Assembly (NCBI RefSeq): GCF_002999335.1
Contig: NW_020312210.1
Span: forward strand, 1-42,550
Direction of reading: 5' to 3'
Length of the DNA stretch: 42,550 bases
Source: Cyclospora cayetanensis
Lineage: Eukaryota; Apicomplexa; Conoidasida; Eucoccidiorida; Eimeriidae
This document shows positions 1 to 11,700 of this stretch, piece by piece. Under the pieces are notes generated by a model, which was not told the DNA's origin, ran no database searches, and was given only the letters and a program-made list of their open reading frames with translations. Made by a program: the position numbers and the translations under genes. How positions within the stretch are numbered: position 1 is the stretch's first letter; each line of letters starts with the position of its first letter.

Positions 1-189
1 GTGTTGCTAGAGATTCCTACAATACTTGTGTTGCTAGAGATTCCTACAATACTTGTGTTGCTAGAGATTCCTACAATACTTGTGTTGCTAGAGATTCCTA
101 CAATACTTGTGTTGCTAGAGATTCCTATAATACTTGTGTTGGTAGAGATTCCTACAATACTTGTGTTGCTGAAGATTCCTATAATACTT
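1..189 (+). repeat. 27-bp tandem repeat, seven copies, probably coding
   Basis: Seven head-to-tail 27-bp units begin at 1, 28, 55, 82, 109, 136 and 163. The last three carry point changes. Because 27 is a multiple of three, each frame gives a constant nonapeptide. Frame 3 reads VARDSYNTC in every unit and runs without a stop into the exon that ends at a GTAAGT donor at 372. Frame 1 reads VLLEIPTIL but meets TAG at 190. I therefore take frame 3 as the coding one. The array touches the window edge, so its true copy number is unknown. Confidence 0.9.
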
Positions 190-371
190 TAGCTGCTGCT
201 GGAAAGTTGACTAGTGTCGTGCGTTGTGTGGAAACAGCTGCTGACTTGAAGCCTATTGGCAGAAAGCGGCGCCCCCCCACAGAAGCTGCTCGCGCATCCG
301 ACGCAGATACGTCCAGCGCAAAAGCAGCAGCGGGAGCTGCCGCTGCGCTAAAGGATCTCAGAGGCCTCGCA
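3..371 (+). CDS. Gene A, partial exon with nonapeptide repeats
   Basis: This is an open frame entering from outside the window. It holds six to seven VARDSYNTC-type repeats, then a basic, Ala-rich segment (ADLKPIGRKRRPPTE, later AKAAAGAAAALKDLRGLA). It ends in phase 0 at GCA|GTAAGT (donor 372-373), a near-perfect splice consensus, which supports real exon status. The 5' end is missing, so no start codon can be assigned. The repeat is rich in Ser, Tyr, Cys and Asp and looks like a degenerate low-complexity array rather than a known domain. I infer that it belongs to the same transcription unit as the Gln-rich exons at 1438-4457 because strand and style agree, but the joining exon(s) are not resolved. 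Product not recognised. Confidence 0.55.
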
Positions 372-1437
372 GTAAGTTTTCGCTGGTGTTGGGATGTGCA
401 GCATGGAGAACCTCGTGCAGTGGATGTCGCGCTCCAGGGGCCCTTCCGACCTAATAACACGCAGCCTCTCGATACGAAAAGTTAATTGGCGTCTGCCGCC
501 TGTGGCTTGGCACCCACGCACTGCATGCGCAAAGTCGCAGCTGAGGGAGAGCCAGTGTGTGTGTCTACACTAAGGCCCAGTTAGTCTCAGCATTCCCGCT
601 TCATGCTGCAGAGCAACCTTAAGCCCTTTTTTTCTGAGAAGCTGGCCGTGCCGTTTGAACGGGGGCGCAGATCAGGCATTCCTCCCCCTTTAGGTTGCAG
701 CGCGCGGAAGATCTGCAGCTGCTGGTGCCTCTTGCGAAGGAACCAGAGTGTAGGACGGCAACAGTGGCGACATAAGGCGTAGAAAAAGTGCGCATTGTTA
801 CACTAGAGGAGGCAGCACATAGGCAGCGTGGAAGCACACGAGGAAGAAGGGGGAGGCTCCCCTCCACCAGCCGGTGCAGAAAGGGGGCCCTTGCTGGGGA
901 AAGAGGAGGGGGCCCCATTCGTCAGGAAGCTACCGGCTGCTGCTGCATGATGCGGCAAAGGCGCAAGATCGCCAACGCAGCGCTGTCAATTACTGCTTCA
1001 ATTGCAGCCATCGATTTTGTCGTGTGCGCTGAGATGAAGAGCGGCCTGCTGCCGCTGCTCCTTAAGCGTGTCGGCAGCAATACCTGTGAGATACTGTTTG
1101 CGCATCCTGCGGGAGTTACGCTGGCAATTTTAATAGGCGCGTGTCACTTCAGACCTTTTTTCACAATTGCTACAACTCTGAAAAAGGCTCTTGCTGCCTC
1201 GACAACTGCCGATGGTTGTGGCGCTTCCGGTACCGCGGCGCTGCTCTGCGAACTGCGCTGTACGTACAGCGGGGGCGTACACAGCAGCACGTGCAGAAAC
1301 GCCAATTTCGTAGAATATATGAAGCATGGGCGACCACGAGCGACGCTGCAACAGAAGCAGCTGCCGGCAAACTTGCACGACCAGCACGTTTCTCGCTGCA
1401 TCCGAACGTGTTCGACTCCCTAGCCAGCCGCCATGCA
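372..1437 (+). other. Unresolved intron/exon region of gene A
   Basis: This 1.07-kb stretch follows a good donor at 372. Frame 2 is open at 788-1423 and frame 1 at about 1141-1536. Both contain protein-like stretches (frame 1 includes RRIYEAWATTSDAATEAAAG), so at least one more exon of gene A probably lies here. I could not find a unique set of splice sites that joins 371 to the Gln-rich frame beginning near 1438. No RNA gene or repeat is evident. Confidence 0.35.
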
Positions 1438-2356
1438 CCATGCAGCAGCAGCAGCAAGATGGTCAACGGTTGCTGCTCATGGAGAACCAAACTGAGCATT
1501 ATCAACGACAACAGGAGCACGTCCTTCAGGCCCTAAATCTATTGCAGCCACACCCCAGGCAGCATTTCCAGCAACAGCAGCAAGTGTTGCTCCCGCAGCT
1601 GCAGGAGCAGCAGCAGCCGCCGCTTGAACGGCTGTATCCTGCTGAACAGATGCCGCCTCACCAGAGCACAGAGGGCTGCCATCCCCTCCATGACAGTCCG
1701 CAGCAGGAGAGCAGCAGTCTCGCTCATCACCAGGCACACGCTGCCTCTGCGTATGGAGCAGCGCCGCTACGTCGAGGGCAGAGCATTCAGCCTCTTGAGA
1801 CTGCACCCCTCTCATGGGCTGCTGCAACTGAAGCAGCAGCAGCTGCAGCATACCGCCAGTCGCTTTCTCGTCAGTGCGACCTCAACTTCGCAGCAGCTGC
1901 TACGCCTCAAGCTGCTGAGCCTTCTTCTCGCTCGTCTGCAGAGGAGTGGGGGCATACGCGACAGCAGCGAAGCAGCAAGCTCAATAAACTCCCCCGCAAT
2001 AGCGCCTCTTCAGAGTCCGCTCTTTTTTGTGCAAGAGGCCGTTTCGCTTCTTCAGCGGCTCATGGGCGAGTGGGGGCTTTTCCTGTTGCTGCCTCTTCCG
2101 CCGCTGCTGCACATACTGCTGCCGCGATTTCAATTAAGCCTCGAACTGCCGCAGAAGCGCTAGCTGCCGACTCCTCCGGAGAGGGCGCACCAGCTACAAG
2201 ACTTCAGCAGCAGCAGCAGCAGCAGGCAGGACTGCATTTAGCAGCAACGCGCCAAACGGGAGATTGGTGGCTGACGAACTGGCAGCAGTCTGCGGCAGGT
2301 GCCTTGACATTTCCCCCCTCAGCAGCGGCGCATGCTGCAGGGGGGGGGCATGCTGC

Positions 2357-2404
<48 letters not shown>

Positions 2405-4457
2405 CCCCTTTGTTCGAGCGTTTGCGCAGACTTGTCCACCAGGGAGTTCTCAGCAGCGTGCTTGGCACAAGTCACTGATTTTCGACGCAGCTGAGGAGTT
2501 GCTGCTGCAGGACGCCTTTGCATGCGGCGCCGTGGCTACACTGGTAAAGTTGCATCTCGCTAACAGTAGTGTTGTTCGTGCCAAGTGCATTTATAGAGAG
2601 AGAGCTGCCGCAATAGGGAAGTTTCTGACTGCGTGTGGAAGCGGCCTGCCTCGCTCTGCTTCAGGCTAGGAGTGAGGATACTCCCGCGATTCGTCTTGGA
2701 GTTTCTGACTGGAGCGCTGCTGCGGCTGCACAACTGCCTCCTCTACGGATCGCCACACCCCATGCTGCTGCCTTCGCGAAGGCTTTGTGGAAGGAGTTGG
2801 AGCAGCTGCACTCCCGTATAGATGGTGTAAGTGAGCACCCTTTCCTTTAAGTTCCTTGCAGTCTCTCTCCGGCTGTAAGTGTGAGTGCGTTGCATTGTGT
2901 GCATGCATGCATGCATGCATGCATTGATGCATTTCCATTGTTGGCATTGTGGCATCGTCTCATGCCTTTCTTTTTGCCGCTCAGCTCCGAAACAGCACTT
3001 TCGACTTGAACTCGCCTTCAAGTAGAACGAATGAGGCATGCGATTCGGCAAGTCCATCAGCGGTCGCACCTTCCTGCTGCAGTTGCAACGGGGAGGCGCC
3101 TCTTGCAGCTTCCTGGACAGACACCAGGAGTCTTGGCAGGTGCAGCAGCAGCAGCAGCTCGTGCTGCTGCAGCTGTTGCAGTTGCAGCAGTTGCTTGACA
3201 CCCCGTGAAGGAGGCGCTGAGTTTCTCACGCCTGCGGCAGTTGCTGCTGCTGCGACTGCCAGTGGACTGCCTGTTGCAGTTGCTTGGATGCTGCTGCAAT
3301 CTACACCTTTAGCGAGCTTCTACAGTATGTTCTGCTGCTGTTGCTGCGTTTGCTTATGCTGTTTGCGCTGGTGTCATCACGGAGAATTCGTTATGAATTC
3401 ACGGTGTTGGCAGTGCGAAAACTCGACGTTGCCGCGAAAGGAGCAATCGCACTCGCCCGATGCCTACTGCAGGAGATGCAGGCGTCGCTGCTGCGCTCTT
3501 AAACTGCGGATGGCATTTGTGTAGGGGAGGTCGACAGTTTTATTATTGATGTGCTTTCATCAAGACAGGAAGACGATCAGGCCTGGATAATAACGGCTGC
3601 TGCCGTTATTCGAGTGCGTTGCTGCTGCAGTTCTTTTGCTGCTTTGAGTGTCGCGCCTGCTGTATGGGAGGCTGGTGTGGGGCCTCTACTGGCGTGGAGG
3701 CAGCGCGCCGCTGTTGGGAGGCTTGAGTAGAATTTCTTTTCACGTCTTTGCTGCTGCTGCGCAGGAGGGGCAAAGGCGGAAGCGGCGACTTCCAGTTGGC
3801 GTGGCGTCGCGGGGACGCTCAGCAGTGCGGAGACGAACGCCAGTTACGAGTCGAGACTGGGAAGCTCAAGAAGACGGATGCCAGGTAGATGCGTCGCTCA
3901 AGCAGCCCTCGCTGCAGCAGCGGCAGGATTCTTGCTTGTTGCCGCAGTCGGCTTTGGACTTCGTTGCGGGTGCTAGCGATACACAGACTGCGTCTTTGAC
4001 TGTGGCACCAGTGGCCGTTAAGACGCCTATGGGCGTGCTGCTTCTAGAGCGGCAGATAGTGTTGGCGCTAGAGGACTTAGTAATGCGCAAAACTGGGAGC
4101 AGCCCTTACTCCTCTGCAGCAGGCAGAGCGCTGCTGATGCAGCTCATGAGACAGCACGCAGACAACTGCAACAGCGTGCAAGAGGAGCAACAGCGAGAAG
4201 CTCTTAGGGAGAGCGAGGCAGAGGCAGCAGCCGCAGGCCAGACACAAACGAGCAGTGCGAGGCAACAGTCCCCGACTGCCGTGCTTTCTGCTTCTGATGC
4301 TCTTCCGAGCCGCGAGGCTGCCGATGGCGGCCTAGTCGCTTCGACTGCAGAGGGGGCAAAGGAGGCGCAGCAGCAGGCGCTGGTCACATTGCCGAATGCA
4401 GCGTCTCTTCGTTCGGCAGAAGCTGCTGCTGCTGCTTCTAGCGTGCTAGCAGAATAA
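1438..4457 (+). CDS. Gene A, Gln/Leu/Ala-rich hypothetical protein, frame-disrupted
   Basis: Supported pieces are as follows. A frame-3 segment runs 1438-2543 (MQQQQQDGQRLLL near its start, Q14 at 2361-2402, ELLLQDAFACGAVATL at its end). It joins in phase 0 across GTAAAG (2544) and a pyrimidine-rich CAG acceptor to an exon at 2665-2826, which ends at GTAAGT. The next exon begins at 2985 after a CTCAG acceptor. A later intron, 3662-3764, joins frame 2 to the frame-3 tail ending in TAA at 4455-4457. Between 2985 and 3661 the helix-rich reading hops frames near 3205, 3270 and 3500. In 1624-2475 an alternative frame (LFFVQEAVSLLQRLMGEWG) looks at least as protein-like as the Q-frame. CAG-rich DNA can look coding in several frames, so the model is provisional. 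It could be a pseudogene, a sequence with indel errors, or a gene with exons I missed. Function not recognised. Confidence 0.4.
2361..2402 (+). repeat. (CAG)14 trinucleotide tract
   Basis: Fourteen uninterrupted CAG codons read as poly-Gln in frame 3, poly-Ala in frame 2 and poly-Ser in frame 1. Homopolymeric CAG-derived tracts are a known hallmark of Eimeria coding sequence and support the taxonomic call. Confidence 0.95.
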
Positions 4458-5735
4458 ATCAACACAACCTGCAACCCTGGCAGGAGCCGCAGGCGAACCT
4501 GCTGACTAGGCACGTAACCCCCCTGACAAGCTCTCTGCCTCAGCTGAGGCGTCCAGAAACAGCGAGTCACGCTGTTTACTGGCTGGTGATGCTGCAGTCA
4601 GAGGCACCCATGGGTTAAGCGCAACGCGAGGAGGGAGACATGAGGGAAACGCCAGCACCCTCGTGTGCTTCTGTGTTTCTTGAAGGGAACTTTGCTCGTT
4701 TCCCTGAGGCGGCCACGTGCCTAGGCACTCACGGTGTACGGTCTAGAGGTGTAGGGTTTTGTGGTAATATTTTGCTGCCCAGACTGAGGGCGAGGGGGTT
4801 TCGGAGAGGTCGTTTTCGACATTGGGGAGTTTCAGCCATTCATACGGGGGGCATTGTAGATTCACGTTATTGTGTCAAAGCGGCCTGGGTTGGGGGCTTC
4901 CGGTTCGCGAACAAATGTTTAGGCAATTAATTTAAGACATAAAATCGATTTTTAACGCATAATTGTTCATGGGTAGGGGTAAGGGGGGGCGGGGAATTTC
5001 CCGTCATGAGCGGATGTGTATGGTGATCCAGACACCTGAAGGCAGTGTTGGGGTAGGTGGTAGGGGTGTACCTGGTGGGATACAGCGTTTGTGGAGGTGA
5101 TTCAATGAGCAGTGCTTGAGATTTAGGGTTAAAAAGCGTTGCTTGTATGCGTTGTAGTGCAAATACATGATTGGACGCTGCAAGCAGAAGCATTCGCGGG
5201 TGACACACCACGAGCAGGACCGCAGCCGACAGCAGCCGTGGCTGTGGCAACGGTGTCTGCGAAGGCATCCCTAAACGCCATAAAGCAGAGTTGCTTTTAG
5301 GGGCTTGTGTGCGCTGTCTCGCCGCGCAGGTGGTTTCTGCGGAGAGGGGTTGTTGCTTGCTTTGATGAAGGATCAAAGCCGCGGCAAGGACGATGGCTGT
5401 GGCTGTTGCACTGTGGAGTCTATGAGCGTTCTTCCTTCGCCTTTTAGAAAGTTGTATTCCTCGGAGGAGCCTTTTCTCTGGGGGCTCCGAGCAAAGGGGC
5501 CCCCAGGGCAGTCGCACTGCAGTGTGTCTGTACGCCTTGTGGAGGCGTCCGTTTTTGAGGCCTTTGCTCGAGATCAGGGGTGCACTGGATAGGTCGAAAA
5601 GCCTCTGAATCCTTCATGAACGCGCCGCTAAAGCGCTATAGGAGCTGCTAATTGCCTGCCGGCTCAAACAAACGGCCGCGTGAGGCCGTTTTGCAGCGCA
5701 CCAGAACAGCAGCGCCTCGCCGTGCAGCAGGAAAA
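4458..5735. other. Intergenic region between genes A and B
   Basis: The region holds only short open frames without splice support or recognisable motifs on either strand. A single TTTAGGG occurs near 5117 but is not repeated, so there is no telomeric array. It presumably contains the 3' UTR of gene A and the promoter and 5' UTR of gene B. No TATA-like element or known regulatory site can be argued. Confidence 0.6.
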
Positions 5736-8700
5736 ATGCAGAACCCCAAGGCATCTGCCGAGAGGAAGTCTTCCGAAGGCAACAAAATTCCGCGGAATGT
5801 CTCCCCGAAAGCCGGCAGCTTTGAAGGGCCTCGTGCATTAGGCTCCGCAGGGAGGACGAGTCTCTCTGGAGGGCGTTCTTCAGCGCATCCTGCCCCTCTC
5901 CAGCCTTCGCCAAATGTTTCCCAGCAGCAAGGCTCGAGGCTAGGCAGTGGCGGTCTGTCCGCTCGATCCGCAGACAGCAGCAGCATGCAGCGTGGCGCAT
6001 CTGCAGAAGCGCCTGTGTCGAGGACGCTTTTGAGAGGATCTTCCAGAGCGATGGATTCAGAAACGCGATTGAACTCCCCAGACGCAGCGAAGCGCTCCAC
6101 GAAGACGCCTCCCCCTCCAAACAGTCCCTCCAGCGCTCTTCGCCGAACAGAATCGCTCATGAAGAAAGGCTTTTCAGGGAGCCTAGGCGCCTCAAGCGTC
6201 CCCAAGCACGCGGCTGTGGAGGGCATGAGAAGCGCGAATCTTAGAAGTGAAAGTCGTAGAAGTGAAAGTCTCAGAAGCGCAAGCGTTTCTGCTCCAGAGG
6301 AACCTTTGCTCCCCTCTGGCGTTGGGAAGGCCCCACCTCAGACGCAAGTGTTACAGCTTGTTGCTATGGCGTCGACAGAATTAGCGTCTGCAGCAGGGAG
6401 ACTCACTGCTGCTGACGCTAATTCCGCGGAGGCGAGCACAAGCCTTCCAGATATCGCCCTCGTCCCCCCTCCAGGAGTGTCGGCTGAGGGGACTGAAAAG
6501 ACTCCCCTCGAAAATGCAGCGATGGCAGCACAGCGACCTCTTCCGCACCCCCCCGATCAGCAGGGGAACGCACTGCTCCCCGTGAACACTTCGTCGCACA
6601 AGAGCGTCTCCTATAGCACATTAACTGTGAGGAAGAGAGAGAGATGCAGAGAGGAAAACAGGCAGACAGAGAAAGAGAGAGAGAAACAGACAGACAGAGA
6701 AAGAGAGAGAGAGAAACAAACAGACAGAGAAATAGAGAGAGAACCCGCCTTACCCCTCCCTCCGCCTCCCCTCCATAGTGCACTTGCATGCCTCCACACA
6801 CTTGCATGCCTCCACACACTTGCATGCACTTGTATACACACACTTGCATGAATCCAATCAATACTCCATCCATCGTTCCCCCTCCTCTTGGTGCTTTCCC
6901 ACGCGCGCCGTTCAGCATCTTGTGCGATATTTAGTCGATCTAATGTTTGATGCCCTTCCTACCCACCAGCACTCTCTACAATGCCTATCGGTGCCTTTTT
7001 CCCGTCATCCCCAGCCTCTGTTTCCCTCTCCCCCTTCCCTCCAGACAGCGTTTCTTCTGCTCGTGTGCAGCTATTCAGTGGCCACTTTGTCGCACGCTAC
7101 CCCTCCCCTGCGCTGCTTCGATGCTGCCTCCAGCTTTACGTAGGAGCAATTCGCCACTTGGAAGTAACTCCGCATCCTAGCAGCGGTTGTCTTGCGCCTC
7201 CAGAGGCCCTCTCGGGTGTAACTGAATGTCGAGGAGCCTTTGGAGCTTCCGGCAGTCTTACGGTGTGCTGCATTCTGTGGACGCCCCTTGAAGATCCCTT
7301 TGAAGTTTTCTCCATTTCCCAAGGCACATACTGGCTTCCAGGATGGGGACGGAGGGTTACTGCGGCAGGTAAGATGCGCAGTTGCATGGCAGCAGCCTCT
7401 TTTTCCCAGTTGCCCCTGTCACCCTCTCACCCTCATCTACAATTTATGTCGATCAATAAAGCCTCAGTATCAACATGCACCTTCGTTCTGTTCCGTGCAC
7501 TCCGCTAAAGAGGCGGCGGCTGGATTTGTGTTGGCGCCCCGTGGCACTGCTGCTGCCCTTCTACGCAATCAATGATTCTGCGTGGTGCATATCTGTACGT
7601 GTATATGTATCTGTATGTGTGTATCTATGTGCGGTTTACGTGCATCTATAGGTGTATATACATACATATATACATATGTGTGTGTGTGTGTATCTATCTA
7701 TCTATGTGTATAAGTGTACCTCTGTCTATCTACATATAGATGTGCGTTGTATTGGTGTCACACGTCTGTGTGTGTGTATGTTGTGGATCTCTCTCTGTAC
7801 TCGTTGTGCTGTGTATCTGTTTATGTATACGTAGGTATGCATATGTATGTATGCACACATATCTATGTGGATGTATATATGTGTGTATCTATGTATGTAA
7901 GTGTATATTATTGTATGGGTGTCCTATATCTGTGTATGTGTATGTTGTGGAATTTTTTCTGTATTCGCTGTGTTGTGTATCTGTGTATGTATACGTGGGT
8001 ATGCATACATACATATATATGTATCTCTATGTGTATGTATCTCTGTCCATGTATGTGTGTGTATATTGTTGTATGGGTGTCCTATATCTATGTATGTGTA
8101 TGTTGTGGAATTTTTTCTCTATTCGCTGTGTTGTGGATCTCTCTCTGTACTCGTTGTGTTGTGTATCTGTGTATGTATACGTAGGTATGCATATGTATGT
8201 ATGCACACATATCTATGTGGATGTATATATGTGTGTATCTATGTATGTAAGTGTATATTATTGTATGGGTGTCATATATCTGTGTATGTGTATGTTGTGG
8301 AATTTTTTCTGTATTCGCTGTGTTGTGGTTTTTCTGTACAAGTCTCGACGCGTCCCTGCCGCAAGCAGAACGCCCTTGGTCAGGATGATGCAGAAGTGCA
8401 GCAAGACTTGGAAATAGCTGTTTCTTCTTCACTTTCGAATTCTCTGAAAACAGAGAAGGCGGAGACAGGAGCATCCTCCTCAGTGGTAGCGGCCTCTGCG
8501 GAATTTGATGGGGGAACACCCATCGCCTTCCTATCGGTGTTGCACATCCATCAGAGACTAGCGCACGATCTGAGCATAGAAACACACCCCTTTAGAGGAG
8601 CCGATCCATGGACTAGTCCCCACAATGTTATGAGCAACAAAGCCACTCCATATGTCCCCAAAAAGCCTTGCATCTCCATCCTAGGAACCGCCATACTCCC

Positions 8701-11700
8701 CCTCGCTCATCTTCTTGCCACCAGTAGGAAGTCTGTGCAACGTGTAGACTGCATGCGTAAAGAGCGGGAAGGTCTTCTCTCCGTCACGGTAGGGATGGAT
8801 GGAAAAATCAAATTGATGACGCAGTTAAAACTTTTTAAACATGAGGTACGTTCCGCTCCGAGAAGGATGACATGCACTGACATGCACTGGCTTGCATGGA
8901 AAAGTCTGTCCTATCTCCTGTATTGTTCTATACTTTCTGTGTAGTGTCTAACGTTCTTTGTGTAGTGTCTAACGTTCTTTGTGTAGTGTCTAACGTTCTT
9001 TGTGTAGTGTCTAATTTTCTTTGTGTAATGTGCAAAGACTATTTCCTGTTTCTACTACTGGCTTCCGCCTTCTCTCTCGTGTGAAGCTCCCCTGTGCGTG
9101 TGTGCCTCTGTCGTTTCTTGGTGTTTTTCCTCCCCGTGAACGCCTTCCTTCATGACGTCTCTCGCCTCTCTTGTCTCGCCGTCTGCCCCCAGTGTCTGTT
9201 TGGGCTGCAACTGTGTTTGGAGTCTTCTCGTTCTCGCGACAACAAAGAGAAGCCTCTTGTCTCTCCCTTTTCCTTACCAGTGCGCTCTCTATTTCTGCTT
9301 TCGCAGGCTCTCTGGCGTGCTGTTTGCCGCTATCGCCATCACTACCAGCACGAGAGGAGGCCTCATCTCTTGCGTCTCCTCTCAAAGGCCTCTCTTTCCC
9401 CTGCCGGCATCGTTGAGGTTTCCGTCTCAGCCTTTCGGCAGCGCTGTATTAACTGGCAAGCGCTTCTGGGAAAGTCTTTTTCCGGCTCTTCAAAGCTCAA
9501 GAAGAAGGCCCTCCTCTCCGCGAACACCCTTGCAGCAGCTTCCGCTCACGACGACTCGCAACACGACACCGCGACAGCGAAAGCTGCTGAACATGCGGGC
9601 AGCATGATCTTCTCGAAGAAAGAGGGAGGAGCACCTTCAGACGGGAAGGATATTATTCCTCTTGCCGAGATCCTAAAGGACGAGGAGTCCAACGAAGAAG
9701 AAGAAAACGAGCAGCAACAGTCTCTTGCCACTGGTGCTCGGCGTCCTATCATTGACGTCGTAAGGCGAGTATGCCTTATCGTAAAACGAGTTTTTTCACT
9801 GCCTCTCCAAGGGCCAGCGAGAGCTCTCCTCAGCACCGCTTCTCTCTCGATTGTAGCGCTGTGGGAACCTGAGAGCCGCAACAAAATATTCTTCAGCAGA
9901 GCAACACGCAGAGTTGTCGCCGAATTCAAATGCGAACTGGAACCGCAACCCTTCGATACTTTCGCGCATGCAATCCGCGTCGAAGAAGAACTCTTCGGAC
10001 AAATCCATTTCAACACCAAGGTGTGCTGCTCTCTCCCATACTCCTCCTGTCTCTACACACACACACCTATACATATATACATACTTTACATACATACTTT
10101 ACATACTTTACATGCATGCTCTACACACATAAATTACATACATGCTTTACACACATAATTTACATGCATACTTCACATACATAATTTACATGCATACTTC
10201 ACATATATACATACAACACGCTGGAAGCAGCAGAGGCCCCCTGTCACGCTTTCTCAGAACTTTACTAGGGGTGGCCGTCTTCTTTAGGCGACCTTCTTCC
10301 TGAATGCGTGATAAAAAATGGGGGAGGGAGGCGTTTTCTCTCTCTCTCTCTCTGTTGTTCTCTCTGTCTCTGTGTCTGTCTCTGTCTGTGTCTCTGTGTC
10401 TCTCTCTGTGTCTGTCTCTCTCTGTGTCTCTGTCTCTCTCTGTGTCTCTGTCTCTCTCTCTCTCTCTCCTGCAGGACTGGTGCAGAATACGCATGTGTTT
10501 TTTTTGCAGGTGGTATTGCCAGTGCTTCCAGGAATCGACCCTGTGCTTTGCCTCTTCATTTGCGTAGACGGAACACCCTACGCTAAGCTGCAGGAACCAA
10601 TCGATTTGCTGCATTTCGCTTCCAAACGGGTTGGTAAAGATCCAGTCCAGCTCAAAGGACTCAATCTGCCCCTCACCAGCGCAGAGCCTTCCAAGAGTAA
10701 GACGCAGTCTGTCGAATCCGCAGCGCAGCTGCAGGCATGCACACACATACACACACACACATACACATACACACATACACATACACGCATACACATACAC
10801 ACATACACATACCCATATGCATACATATACACACACGCAAATATACACACAAATATACATACACATACACACAGAGAGACAGAGCAAAAGGAGGATAGGA
10901 GACAGCTGAAGAGCAAGGACAGACAGTGTCTAGGGCGTCGCGTCTGGAAGAAAAGATGCACGAAGCCACCCCGTCCCTTTGAAAAACTTTCATCAAATAA
11001 AATAGCTTTCAAATACAATAGCTGAATGTGGTCTTTCTTGCACTGGTGATAGGTCTAATATGGATGGGTAGTGTTTAAACCCCCGTCCGTCCTCCCTCTT
11101 TTTTCTTGCGGCCTCCCCTCCGCCTTTTAAATGTCTTCCTCGTTCTTGTGAACGCATGCATCGATTGGAATTAGACAGCGCTTTAGCGCCGCTTTCTGCT
11201 GGGTGCTGTCTGTCTGTCTGTCTGTCTGCGTGTCGTCAGGCCTGGTAAGTGGACTCTTTCGAGATCGCTTGGCGGGAAAATTCGGTATCTTGGAGCTGTC
11301 TTTGAAGCTTGAGCCCTCTGATGGCGTATTTCTTAGTAGCGAGGATTTCAACCGACTCAACCTAAAACCAACGCAAAGGGGCCTTCGAGATATGACTGCC
11401 CGTATATGCACTTTGATGCGTGAGCAGAGAAGGGCGACTTCCCTGACTGTCGAATTGTTTGTTTTCTCTGGGGGGAAGGGGAGAAGGGGGGAGGGAAAGG
11501 TTATTGGGAGAAGGAAATTGCTGTTTTCTATGATTATGGAGAGAATGAAATTGCTGTTTTCTATAATTATGGGGAGAATGAAACTGCTGTTTTCTATGAT
11601 TATGGGGAGAAGTAGATTTCTTTAGTCTATGATTGTTTTTTGTGCTTGCATTTTACGTGAAAAGGAAGCCGTGTTTTTTACGTATAGCGCATGCCTGTGA

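Noticed and set aside
3190..3230. In-frame TGA codons at 3206 and 3218 read as selenocysteine, prompted by the SepSecS gene
   Set aside because: The frame changes there for other reasons, the surroundings resemble no selenoprotein, and no SECIS-like stem-loop is visible.
4640..4930. 96-codon plus-strand frame
   Set aside because: Gly/Arg-rich chance frame between genes, with no splice context and no motif.
5110..5125. Telomere-type TTTAGGG
   Set aside because: A single occurrence without tandem copies has no meaning at this length.
7652..8944. Cys/Val/Tyr-rich open frames of up to 347 codons
   Set aside because: They are translations of TG/TA microsatellites in gene B intron 2. The real exon begins at 8343, where splice phase agrees.
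10186..11025. Ser/Leu-, Thr/His- and Arg/Glu-rich open frames on both strands
   Set aside because: They arise from (CT)n and (CACATA)n repeats. Both strands are open only because repeats lack stops.
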